From assembly GCA_945905925.1 (NCBI GenBank), contig CAMDQN010000052.1, positions 1 through 44,033 of the forward strand: a stretch of 44,033 bases of DNA. The letters are read 5' to 3'. A program made the position numbers and the translations under genes. A model generated the notes under the pieces. The model had not been told where the DNA came from, did no database searches, and saw only the letters and a program-made list of their open reading frames with translations. The stretch is from Singulisphaera sp. GP187. Its GTDB lineage: Bacteria; Planctomycetota; Planctomycetia; Gemmatales; Gemmataceae. Below, piece after piece: positions 1 to 7,547 of this stretch. Every line of letters begins with the position of its first letter. The first letter of the stretch is position 1.

Positions 1-55
1 CCACGTTGCCGAATACCAACTGCAAAGCTGCGCCAATCCTGGCTACAATCGGCAT
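1..55 (-). CDS. Start of an unidentified protein, cut by the window edge
   Basis: An ATG on the minus strand at 55 is preceded by AAGGA at a spacing of about seven bases. It opens a frame that runs off the window edge after 18 codons (MPIVARIGAALQLVFGNV). The ribosome binding site is the main support, since the peptide is too short to identify. If real, it is divergent from the helix-turn-helix gene at 309, and the 250 bp between them would hold both promoters. The ribosome binding site lies inside the inverted repeat described at 56-122. Confidence 0.35.
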   Translation of the reverse strand, partial: MPIVARIGAALQLVFGNV

Positions 56-122
56 GGGAAGTTCCTTCTTCACGATCACTGTCTTTACCTAACAGCGATT
101 GTGGGAAGGACTTCCCGTTTTT
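56..122 (+). terminator. Inverted repeat: plus-strand terminator or minus-strand leader hairpin
   Basis: GGGAAG (56-61) and TCCTTC (63-68) pair with GAAGGA (105-110) and CTTCCC (111-116), with a single bulged T at 62. A T-run follows at 118-122, so on the plus strand it has the form of an intrinsic terminator for a gene left of the window. On the minus strand the same stem would bury the AAGGA ribosome binding site of the partial gene at 1-55, so a translation-control hairpin is the alternative. The sequence does not decide between them. Confidence 0.4.
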
Positions 123-308
123 CATAGGCCAGCGTCTCCTTAACTTGATGCCTATGGGGTTCTCAAGAAGTGAACCCCGGCATTTTCAGTTCCGAAGACC
201 CCTTCGCAATCACGTCCGAACGCCAGGAAAACAAGTCTTTTACTGCGATTCGCCTCATTTCCCTGGAAGGCACCTGGCTACTGTGGATTGCCCAGAAAAA
301 AGGTAACC

Positions 309-527
309 ATGACGACCAACAAGATGCACACAAGCGGGGCCGTCGCAACGGAGGTCCACCTCCCAAGGTGGAAACTGGTTTACCTGATCGAGCGCGGCGT
401 GCTTCCTCAACCCACGTTCAACGTCCCCGGCCGCAGGCTGTTCACCGAAGCGGACATCACTGCGATCCGGAAGGCTCTGGACGCGAAACCACAACTCCGC
501 GCGGCGGTGTGGCACCGGAACAAGTGA
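309..527 (+). CDS. Small MerR-like helix-turn-helix DNA-binding protein (copy 1)
   Basis: A 72-residue protein with the layout of a MerR/excisionase-type winged helix: a recognition region around residues 10-30 (EVHLPRWKLVYLIERGVL), a wing ending in GRRLFTEADI, then a short helix. No effector domain follows, so it is a stand-alone DNA-binding module. I chose ATG 309 because GGT/AAGGT lies just upstream; an in-frame start at 288 is possible. A second gene of the same build follows at 709, and sequence downstream of the two genes is also shared, so they look like a tandem duplication. In phage-like elements such proteins act as excisionases or repressors. That role is inferred from family and position next to replication genes. 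Confidence 0.65.
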   Translation: MTTNKMHTSGAVATEVHLPRWKLVYLIERGVLPQPTFNVPGRRLFTEADITAIRKALDAKPQLRAAVWHRNK

Positions 528-708
528 TCCGGCGAGAACATGTTGAAGGAACACCGTTGGCGTTCGGCCGACAGTCGGTGTCGCGGCGTTTTGTTTTGGC
601 TGTGATTTGCTGTCCGAAGTCAATTCACGAAAGTACCAACGCAACCGCGAGGTTTGAGTAACAGGAGACCGGGCAGTTCACGCACGGCTCTTCACACGGA
701 GGTGACAG

Positions 709-930
709 ATGGAAGACGAACTGTTTGGGACCGGCGACGTCGCCCGGCTGACGGGGATGCCGCGATCGTGTCTCCTGTACCGCATCCGAAACAGAGACCT
801 GCCAAATGCCACACACGAGGTGGCGCGACGACGTGTGTTCACTCGCACGGACCTGGCTCAGATTCATGCGATCCTGGAAACGAATCCCGAACTGTGGCCG
901 CGTCAGAGAACGAGCCGCAATGGCAAGTGA
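709..930 (+). CDS. Small MerR-like helix-turn-helix DNA-binding protein (copy 2)
   Basis: A 73-residue protein whose N-terminus (FGTGDVARLTGMPRSCLLYR) is a MerR-type helix-turn-helix and whose wing ends in ARRRVFTRTDL, matching the GRRLFTEADI wing of the gene at 309. A strong GGAGGTGA lies seven to eight bases before ATG 709, which fixes the start. This frame overlaps a longer open frame that starts at 654 and runs into the primase gene. That extension has no ribosome binding site and its composition looks random, so I treat it as noise. Likely role: regulator or excisionase of the element, inferred from family only. Confidence 0.7.
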   Translation: MEDELFGTGDVARLTGMPRSCLLYRIRNRDLPNATHEVARRRVFTRTDLAQIHAILETNPELWPRQRTSRNGK

Positions 931-1054
931 GTGGTTCCGTTCGGCCAAAGTCAGTGTTCCGACTAGAACCCGGTCTTTGGCGACTGATTGGGAGAAGTGA
1001 TTGCCTGTCAAGCTCGCGGCCAAACAAGTACAGCCGCGAAGCAACGTCCGAAAC

Positions 1055-1085
1055 GGCGCCACCGGTGCGTCACACCGGCGGCGCC
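1055..1085 (+). promoter_or_regulatory. Hairpin in the primase leader
   Basis: GGCGCC (1055-1060) pairs with GGCGCC (1080-1085). Inside it, CGGTG (1063-1067) pairs with CACCG (1073-1077). The structure ends nine bases before the GAAGAGGAT ribosome binding site of the primase. It could be an operator or attenuator. No T-run follows, so it is not a simple intrinsic terminator. Confidence 0.35.
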
Positions 1086-1106
1086 ACAACCGAAGAGGAT
1101 CTTCCT

Positions 1107-1868
1107 GTGTCTAGTTTAACGCATTCCCAGCCCGGCGTGCAAGCGCCGGCACCGCAGCCCGAAACGCCTTCCAACGAGGGCGTGGACTCGCGCGAGCAGT
1201 TGGTCAACGGTGGCGAGATCGGGCCCATCGGCCGCGTCTCGATCCCCGAAATCATGATCACCCGACTCAAGGGGATCATGTTGGACTTTGACCTCGACCT
1301 TTACAAGAAGGAGAAACTACCAGCCGGTGCCACCGAGTCGTCGGTGAAGTTGTACGAGACCTTTGTCGGCCCGATGCTGCAGCGGCACCCACTCTATGCA
1401 AAAGCCGAGGTGCGTGACACCGGACGTGGATTGCATGCCATTCTTTGGTTCGACCAACCAGTGGAATTCAAGACCCCGGCCGAACGCGAGAAGTGGGGCG
1501 CGGTGGTGAAGGCGGTGCAGAAGACACTGCCGACGGACCCTGCATGTGCCGGGATCACCGCGACAACCCGGCCGGTCGGCAGCACCAACAGCAAAACGCA
1601 GCGCCAAGTCCGCATCATCAAGCCGGGTTCGATGGTCACCGCCGACGAGGTGCTGAACTTCGTCACCGAACTCCGGCACAAGCCGTTCAAGATCGTCGCC
1701 GGGTTCCTGCTCGACCCCGTGGCCCCTTACTGCCCGGTGTGTGCCACCCCCGACGCCCGTCTGGGCGTGATGGATAAGTTTGGGCACTGTTACGGCGGCA
1801 AGCACAAGCCGAAGGTCGGCGACCTGTTCGACGCCGTCTTCGCGGCGCCGAACAAGAAGGGGGGCTGA
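1107..1868 (+). CDS. Archaeo-eukaryotic-type primase (AEP-like) with C-terminal zinc motif
   Basis: A 253-residue protein that would make RNA or DNA primers for the element. In order: an acidic DFDLD cluster (residues 60-64) that could be the catalytic DxD; a glycine/His segment TGRGLHAILWFD (about 105-116), the position of the conserved His of AEP primases; and RPVGSTNSKT (155-164), matching the R-x-PG-x-x-N-x-K motif of the superfamily. Near the end come Cys209, Cys212, Cys228 and His233, a probable zinc site. The GTG start at 1107 follows AGAGGAT; upstream sequence in the same frame looks non-coding. The helicase gene starts three bases after this stop, so the two are co-translated. Family placement is by motif reading; the enzyme activity is inferred. 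Confidence 0.65.
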   Translation: MSSLTHSQPGVQAPAPQPETPSNEGVDSREQLVNGGEIGPIGRVSIPEIMITRLKGIMLDFDLDLYKKEKLPAGATESSVKLYETFVGPMLQRHPLYAKAEVRDTGRGLHAILWFDQPVEFKTPAEREKWGAVVKAVQKTLPTDPACAGITATTRPVGSTNSKTQRQVRIIKPGSMVTADEVLNFVTELRHKPFKIVAGFLLDPVAPYCPVCATPDARLGVMDKFGHCYGGKHKPKVGDLFDAVFAAPNKKGG

Positions 1869-1871
1869 GCC

Positions 1872-3629
1872 ATGGCCTGCCCCAACACCCTCGGCCACCA
1901 GCACGCCAACGCACTCGAGGCAGCGATGGAGGCCGTTGCGAGCGCCCCGCTGCCGGGTGCACGCGATCTGTACAAAATTGTCGGGCTGAAGCCCGGTTGT
2001 GGCTTCCGCACGACCCAGGAGAACACGCTCATCGAAGTGAGCGACTTCCTGTCTGGCACCAAGCGTGTGTTCGCCATGACGGGCAGCCTCTACTTCGAGG
2101 CGCGCTGGAAGAACGAGAACCATGAACTGCTGCCGCTGACCGAAGGTGGCACCGTGGTTCCTGGTGCCGAATATCAACTCGCCAACTTGATGGTGTGTAC
2201 CACCGAAAACGGCGAACTACCCGTACCCAAGTGGTTCACGGATCTTCTGCTTCGATCCGAGCCGCTGCACGACAAGTTACCGGAGATCAAGACGTACGCA
2301 CGGCGGCCTGTGTTCGACCAGGAGTTCGTGTTCCGCAACCCAGGATGGCACCCTGTAGTGGGCATCCTGGTTCACGGTCCCGCAGTTGATCCGCACCCGT
2401 GGCAAGCGCCGGCGCCGGGCCTTCCGGCGATCGAGCGATTGCCACCACGGCTCAAAGCGTTGCTCAGTGGTTTCTGCTTCAAGACAGACGCCGACCTCGC
2501 GAACCTGGTCGGCTTCCTGCTCACCGCGCTTTTGGTGAGTCGATACGTCGAAACAGGCAAACCGATCGCGCTTATCAACGGCAACCAGCCGGGGGTCGGC
2601 AAGTCGTTAATTGCTCGCGTCGTGGGTGTGTTGGCCGACGGGGTGGACCCACCACTGGTGCCCTTCACACCCGACGAAGAAGAACTGCGGAAGACCATCA
2701 GCGCGCACCTGCGGGGCGGCAACGGGTCGGTCATTGGATTCGACAACGCCAAGGTGGCGGCAGGAGGCAAGGTTGATAGTCCGGCGCTGGAGGCGCTGGT
2801 GAGCACTGCAGAACTGGCTCTACGCATCCTGGGCAAGTCCGAACTGGCGCGGCGGCCCAATGACGCAGTGTGGCTTTTGACCATGAACGACACCAGGGCA
2901 TCCGACGACCTGGTGCGCCGCGGGTTACCCATTTGTCTGGAGTACGAAGGCGACCCCACTGCAAGGAAGTTCGGCGGCGATCCGGTGAAGTACGCACGGA
3001 CGCAGCGGGTCGAGTTACTTGGCGAACTTGCGGGCATGATCGATTTCTGGACTACTAAGGGACGACCCACGGGGGTTGTGCCTCACCGATTCAACGAATG
3101 GGCGTCAGAAGTCGGCGGCATGCTGCTCGCGTGTGGGTTCCCTGAGTTCCTGACGAATCTGGCCGACGCCGCCGTGGAGTTCAGCGCCGCCTCGGACGAC
3201 GTGACGGCGCTGGCCGAGCATGTCGTCAAACAGGGCGGCGCCGGACTGGTTCACGTACCCCGACGCAAGAAAGACGAGGAACTCACCGCGCAGCAGTGGG
3301 TGCCCGTGTTCGTGGCCGCGCAGGTTTGCGAGGACGAACTGGCCGGTGCAAAGACCGGCAAGTCGAAGGCGACGCTGGTCGGCCAGTTCTTCGCGCGGTC
3401 CGTCGGCAAGGTCGTGACCGTATCGCACAAGGACCAGACGCTCACGCTCGCGTTGAGGGCAAAATCGCTGCGGGCAAAGAGCAAGGCGTACTTCTTCGAG
3501 GTCGTCGGTGCTCCCGCAGTAATACCGTCCGGGGGCGCGGCCAAAGACGAGGACAAACCACTCCCGCCGACCGTACCTTCGGCCTTCGCGACCGCGGGCG
3601 CCACCGAAGGGAACGACGAAGCGTGGTAG
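1872..3629 (+). CDS. Superfamily 3/D5-like replicative helicase ATPase
   Basis: A 585-residue protein. The first 190 residues are unassigned. Then comes an ATPase core with Walker A GNQPGVGKS (237-245), a Walker B-like strand GSVIGFDNAK (285-294) with Asp291, a sensor Asn in LLTMND (around 339) and an Arg pair in DLVRRGLPI (349-350) that could be the arginine finger. This order, and the pairing with an AEP primase encoded three bases upstream, fits the helicases found fused to or beside primases in phages and plasmids. The C-terminus (about 560-585) is low-complexity and charged. It probably unwinds the element's DNA ahead of the polymerase encoded at 3946. The ATPase call is firm; the subfamily is not. 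Confidence 0.7.
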   Translation: MACPNTLGHQHANALEAAMEAVASAPLPGARDLYKIVGLKPGCGFRTTQENTLIEVSDFLSGTKRVFAMTGSLYFEARWKNENHELLPLTEGGTVVPGAEYQLANLMVCTTENGELPVPKWFTDLLLRSEPLHDKLPEIKTYARRPVFDQEFVFRNPGWHPVVGILVHGPAVDPHPWQAPAPGLPAIERLPPRLKALLSGFCFKTDADLANLVGFLLTALLVSRYVETGKPIALINGNQPGVGKSLIARVVGVLADGVDPPLVPFTPDEEELRKTISAHLRGGNGSVIGFDNAKVAAGGKVDSPALEALVSTAELALRILGKSELARRPNDAVWLLTMNDTRASDDLVRRGLPICLEYEGDPTARKFGGDPVKYARTQRVELLGELAGMIDFWTTKGRPTGVVPHRFNEWASEVGGMLLACGFPEFLTNLADAAVEFSAASDDVTALAEHVVKQGGAGLVHVPRRKKDEELTAQQWVPVFVAAQVCEDELAGAKTGKSKATLVGQFFARSVGKVVTVSHKDQTLTLALRAKSLRAKSKAYFFEVVGAPAVIPSGGAAKDEDKPLPPTVPSAFATAGATEGNDEAW

Positions 3630-3635
3630 CCAAAA

Positions 3636-3935
3636 TGGTGGACCTTGGTGGACCTCGTTTGCAAGATCAACCACCAGGTCCACCACTACAAAACACTTGA
3701 ATTATCAGTGTTTGATCAAAAATGGTGGACCTGGTGGACCTTTTTACCACTCCCCGAAAATTGGCAAAAAGTGGTCCTCCTCGAATCCACTTCCGGACTC
3801 CGACTGAGCCAGCCGTGGCGAGGTCGAAAAGGTCCACCAGGTCCACCATCACGACGAAAACGCTTGATTTAACAGCAGTTCATGATGGTGGACTTTGGTG
3901 GAGAACCTCCGCTGCAACGTCCACCACGTCCACCA
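3636..3935. repeat. Iteron-like array: six alternating inverted dimers of TGGTGGACC
   Basis: Twelve copies, some degenerate, of a 9-bp unit sit in six head-to-tail dimers: 3636-3654 (+), 3668-3685 (-), 3723-3740 (+), 3831-3848 (-), 3886-3904 (+) and 3918-3935 (-). Orientation alternates strictly, and block positions are mirror-symmetric about 3785/3786 to within a base or two. Units in a dimer are 9 or 10 bp apart, close to one helical turn. The 37-base gaps after blocks 2 and 4 resemble each other directly (AAAACxCTTGAxTTAxCAG), and the first is about 73% A+T in a GC-rich region. The last block abuts the polymerase ribosome binding site. Candidate replication origin, or operator controlling the polymerase; function is inferred. 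Confidence 0.75.
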
Positions 3936-3945
3936 GGAGCAACTC

Positions 3946-6219
3946 ATGGAGATTGTGTTCAAGAACAACACGTATCCGTTCAAACCGTGGAAGCCGGCCG
4001 ATGGGCGAGTGATGACGCGGACCTTCGCGTTCGACACCGAGACCACGCTGATCGAAGACGCCCGGCCCTGGGTCACACCGGCTTACGTGCTCGGCGCCGC
4101 CTTCGACGGCAAACAGGGCGTATTCGTGCCTCGCGATCACGTCGGCGAGTTCTTCGCGGCGCACGACGACCTTTCCGTCGTGGCTCACAACGCGCCGTTC
4201 GACCTGAAGGTGATTCAACAAGTCGCGCCGAAGTTCGACATCTACAAGCTCGTGGACGAGAACCGGGCGTGGGACACGTTACTGCTTCACCAGTTGTTGA
4301 CTCTGGGGACCACCGGTGGGATCGCTGCCGGCAAGGGGCAAGCAACTCTTGAGCACATCGCAAAGATGTACCTGGGTTTTGAGCTGTCGAAGGACGTGAC
4401 GGACGCGGCCGGGAACTCCGTCCGGCTCGGCTACGGTAAGTTCCTGAACGAACGCCCGGACAAGATCCCGCCCGTCTACCTTCAATACCTCGCGCTGGAC
4501 GTGATCGCCACGCTGCGCGCGTACGTTGTGCTGCGGCGCCGACTCGCGAACCTCTTGAAGGCGTCAACTGGCACCTACGGCTACGTTTCGCGAAAGCGGC
4601 TCAGGAACCAGGTCCAACAACACGGCCCGCAGACCCACCACATTCAGCTCAAGGCGGCCGTCGCGTTAAGCGCGATTTCGGCCACCGGGTTGAACGTCGA
4701 TCAGAACCGGCGTGGTCCGCTCGCAATCGAACTGAGCACTGAGGCGGAACGGCTCAAGACGGACCTGGCGACGCACGGCTACCTGCCCGGCAAGGGGTCG
4801 GACAAGGCACTCCAGGCCATCCTGTCCCGGTACGCGCGGGGGCTGCCCAACGTACAGTGGCGACGCACCAAGACCGGGAAACTGGCGACCGGCAAGGACG
4901 TGCTCGCGGACCTGGCGGCGCACGTGCCGTTCGTGGACCTGCTGCTGAAGTACAAAGCCGTGTCGAAGCTGAAAGTCACGTTCGTGGACAAACTCACCAC
5001 GGCAACGGTCCACCCCCGGTTCCGAACCCTCACCCGGTCCGGGCGCACCAGTTCCTACGGTGGACTGAACGTCCAGAACCTTCCCCGCGAGGGAAAAGTA
5101 CGCGAGTGTTTCGTTCCCGGTCCCGGCTGCGTCTACCTTGCTGCGGACTACAGCACGATCGAACTGGTCACGCTCGCGCAAGCGTGCGAGACCCAGTTCG
5201 GGCTGGAATCGAAGATGGCCGGTGCCATTCGCGAGGGTCAGGATCTGCACAAACTGGTCGCGGCGCAGGTAACGGGGAAGCCGCTCGCGGACGTCACCAA
5301 GGCCGAGCGATCGAAGGCCAAGCCGATCAACTTCGGAAAGCCCGGCGGGATGGGGCTGACCACGCTCCGCGCCTACGCGAAGGTGAACTACGGCGTGGAC
5401 CTGTCAGAAGACGAAGTCGCAACGATGTCGGACGGGTGGTTCGACACGTTCCCCGAAATGCGTGCATTCCTGGCCGACGAGCATGAGGTCGTGTGGACGC
5501 GGGTTGCGCAGGTGCTCGGGCTGACGACCGCCGACCACGCCGCCAAAACCGGCAACGACCGGTTCCTGCGACGCACCCAAAACGCTCACGAAGCGAACCG
5601 ACCCAACGAGTACCTGGGCGCGATGGCACTGAAGGTGGCGGGAGATCCGGCCCCGAAGCGGTCGAGGGACAAACAGCCGTATTCACCCGAAGACATCGCC
5701 TACCTTTGGGAAAAGCTCGACACGGTCAAGAAGCAGTTGCCGGAGGTCGTGCGTGGTGCGCTCGTGAAACGCGAGCCGAGTTACCAACTCAGGAGTGCCG
5801 TTCGGTCGTTCTGTGACCGAGCCGGGGTGTTCACGTTGACCGGGCGCTTGCGCGCGCAAACCGGGTACTGCGAGCGGCACAACACCGTGTTTCAAGGGCT
5901 AGCGGCCGACGGCGCGAAGATCGCGATGTGGAAGCTGTGGCGGGCCGGTTTACGGGTGGTGAACTTCATCCACGACGAGTTCATCGTCGAAGTGCCCGAA
6001 GACGCCAATCTGACGGCAAGCGCCGAACTCATCAAGACGCTCATGATCGACGGGATGAAGGAGGTGGTGCCCACCCTGCCGGTGAAGGTCGAGTACGCCG
6101 CGATGCGCCGATGGTCGAAGGGCGCCGAACCGGTCTTCGACGAGCAGAAGAGACTGCTCGTGTGGGAACCAAAGCCGAAGAACTCGCCCGCGCCGACCGT
6201 GCATTCCGCCTCGATGTGA
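3946..6219 (+). CDS. Family A DNA polymerase with 3'-5' exonuclease domain
   Basis: A 757-residue replicative polymerase of the phage/PolA type, without a 5' nuclease. Exonuclease motifs: FAFDTET (Asp30, Glu32), VAHNAPFD (Asp86) and YLALDVIATL (Asp185). Polymerase motif A is AADYSTIEL (Asp400). Motif B has Arg454, Lys458 and Phe462 in RSKAKPINFGKPGGMG. Motif C is FIHDEFIVE (His675, Asp676). The Tyr that normally follows the O-helix Phe by four residues is Gly here (PGG), which is unusual against bacterial Pol I. ATG 3946 is preceded by AGGAG at six bases; the longer frame from 3895 runs through the repeat array and is unlikely. It completes a primase-helicase-polymerase set for an autonomous or integrated element. 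Confidence 0.9.
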   Translation: MEIVFKNNTYPFKPWKPADGRVMTRTFAFDTETTLIEDARPWVTPAYVLGAAFDGKQGVFVPRDHVGEFFAAHDDLSVVAHNAPFDLKVIQQVAPKFDIYKLVDENRAWDTLLLHQLLTLGTTGGIAAGKGQATLEHIAKMYLGFELSKDVTDAAGNSVRLGYGKFLNERPDKIPPVYLQYLALDVIATLRAYVVLRRRLANLLKASTGTYGYVSRKRLRNQVQQHGPQTHHIQLKAAVALSAISATGLNVDQNRRGPLAIELSTEAERLKTDLATHGYLPGKGSDKALQAILSRYARGLPNVQWRRTKTGKLATGKDVLADLAAHVPFVDLLLKYKAVSKLKVTFVDKLTTATVHPRFRTLTRSGRTSSYGGLNVQNLPREGKVRECFVPGPGCVYLAADYSTIELVTLAQACETQFGLESKMAGAIREGQDLHKLVAAQVTGKPLADVTKAERSKAKPINFGKPGGMGLTTLRAYAKVNYGVDLSEDEVATMSDGWFDTFPEMRAFLADEHEVVWTRVAQVLGLTTADHAAKTGNDRFLRRTQNAHEANRPNEYLGAMALKVAGDPAPKRSRDKQPYSPEDIAYLWEKLDTVKKQLPEVVRGALVKREPSYQLRSAVRSFCDRAGVFTLTGRLRAQTGYCERHNTVFQGLAADGAKIAMWKLWRAGLRVVNFIHDEFIVEVPEDANLTASAELIKTLMIDGMKEVVPTLPVKVEYAAMRRWSKGAEPVFDEQKRLLVWEPKPKNSPAPTVHSASM

Positions 6220-6233
6220 GCGAATGACGAGGT

Positions 6234-6274
6234 ATTCGCGGTGGTGGTAGCCGGGCGCCACAACCTCCGCGAAT
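6234..6274 (+). terminator. Hairpin after the polymerase gene
   Basis: ATTCGCGG (6234-6241) pairs with CCGCGAAT (6267-6274), and part of the interior (GTGGTGGT with ACAACC) can extend the stem. It begins 14 bases after the polymerase stop and is followed by GCGTTTTC. It probably ends the replication operon. Confidence 0.55.
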
Positions 6275-6448
6275 GCGTTTTCAACACACGACCTTGCTGC
6301 CCAGAAGCGTGCGCTCCAATTGTGGGCAGTTCTGCCCTCCCCTGAACCAATGGATTGTGCATCTGAATCGAGCGGGCCGGGGGCCGCTCCGGCGCTCGTT
6401 ACGAAGGCGATCGCGCCTCGTAATTAGGCAACGCGGTTCTTCGCTAAC

Positions 6449-6583
6449 ATGGGCTTCGCGCGGCACGCACGGGTGGAACTTCCCGGCGATGTCGTGTTCG
6501 ACGGTGTCAACCAGCGGCTCTACGACCGCGTCGGTTACCAGCCCGTTGAAAAGCCGCTTTTCTGCGTGATCCGGGATCGGTAG
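6449..6583 (+). CDS. Short unidentified open frame (44 aa)
   Basis: ATG 6449 opens MGFARHARVELPGDVVF and ends in GYQPVEKPLFCVIRDR. There is no convincing ribosome binding site. It may be the tail of a decayed gene, since it lies in a stretch of insertion-sequence debris. I do not recognise it. The surrounding 6275-6605 shows no other credible gene. Confidence 0.2.
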   Translation: MGFARHARVELPGDVVFDGVNQRLYDRVGYQPVEKPLFCVIRDR

Positions 6584-6605
6584 GTCGCGTGACGCCGGTG
6601 GGCGT

Positions 6606-6911
6606 TCACTTCGCCCCTCGGACGCACAACCGGCGGAGCCAGCGGCTCAGAACGTTCCACAGCCACAAGACGAACGCGAAAACGGCCCCGGCGACCCCTT
6701 GCAGCACACGCGGCTTGCCCACACCGAACAGTGCCCTCATGACCACGCCCAAGTTGCGAGCCGCCACCATCATCAGATACCGCTTCGACACATTCACGTG
6801 ACCCCGCAACCAAGTCCACCGCCCGTCGCCCGTCTCGCGCACGTGCGAGAAACTCCGCTCCACCAACTCGCTCCGCTTCTTCTGTAACCGCTTGCTCCAC
6901 TCGCCCTTCAC
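6606..6911 (-). pseudogene. C-terminal remnant of a DDE transposase
   Basis: About 100 residues read on the minus strand: RSELVERSFSHVRETGDGR, then WTWLRGHVNVSKRYLMMVAA and RNLGVVMRALFGVGKP. This is the C-terminal part of an IS1182/IS5-like transposase, where an ERSF segment containing the catalytic Glu precedes an Arg/Lys-rich stretch and a hydrophobic tail. A full enzyme would have several hundred more residues to the right of 6911, and nothing there continues the frame, so the element is truncated. The family is assigned from memory of such tails and may be off; the transposase call is fairly safe. Confidence 0.6.
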
Positions 6912-7319
6912 GGTTCTTGCCCGAAATTGGTGATGGCGTATCTGCGCCCCAATCTTGTTACATGCCAGCCCTCGCGCTAACGGTTTGGCGCGGGCTTGTG
7001 GCTACAAGATGCGGGGCGGCGCGAATCGCCCACTGTCATTCTAACACCTATCTCTCACCAACTTCGCGGAAGAACCTGAATTCGATGCCGATTACCACTT
7101 GCGTGCGGTCTTGGCATCCATGCCCGACCGAAGAGCGGCGACAACAGCGGGTGTGCCCCGCGCGTCCAACCGCCGTAATTGCCGAACCTGCTGATCCGTC
7201 GTGAGCATGCCGAACCCTCAACAACATGGGTTCGGTCAGGGTAGCGCTCACCAGGAATCGTGCCCTGAAAGAGCGGGAAGTGTAACTGTCGTTGAGGGGA
7301 AAACTAACTGTCGCTCATC
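6912..7319. other. Gene-free stretch between two insertion-sequence remnants
   Basis: No credible gene is visible on either strand in these 408 bases. The only structure noted is a short hairpin near 6967-6995 (CCCTCGCGC with GCGCGGG). The stretch lies between two transposase fragments of opposite orientation, so it is probably scrambled mobile-element sequence. Confidence 0.5.
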
Positions 7320-7502
7320 ATGAGCGCGATGACCCGGCAATGCGTGCGTGGCCGCCGCTTTGCGACGATCGAGGAGTTGAGGGAACAGACGGCCGCCTGG
7401 CACGAGTACGTCAACAAAAAGCAACGCGGCGTCGATTGGCAATTTCGCATCGACGACGCGCGGACCAAACTGAAGTCGCTCTACCCTAAAATTAAAACCT
7501 GA
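7320..7502 (+). pseudogene. C-terminal remnant of an IS630-family transposase
   Basis: Sixty residues: MSAMTRQCVRGRRFATIEEL, then AWHEYVNKKQRGVDWQF, then RTKLKSLYPKI. This is the typical C-terminal tail of IS630 transposases, in which the last catalytic Glu precedes a region with EEL, a Trp and N-x-x-x-x-x-x-x-W-x-F, ending near LYP. The upstream catalytic domain is absent; codons before 7320 do not continue the family. It is an inactive fragment of an element distinct from the one at 6606-6911. Confidence 0.65.
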
Positions 7503-7547
7503 CGCTGCACTAGGGTGTTTCTCTTTTCAGAGAGAATAGCGATCTTT

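Noticed and set aside
654-1106. N-terminal extension of the primase frame back to 654
   Set aside because: No ribosome binding site, random-looking composition, and it overlaps the well-supported helix-turn-helix gene at 709 in another frame. The GTG at 1107 has a proper leader.
3645-3872. Short open frames across the repeat array (rich in Val-Asp-Leu or Gly-Pro-Pro)
   Set aside because: They only translate the TGGTGGACC repeats in various frames and have no start signals.
3636-3935. CRISPR-like array of short repeats
   Set aside because: Units are 9 bp, alternate in orientation, and gaps are unequal and related to each other. No cas gene is near.
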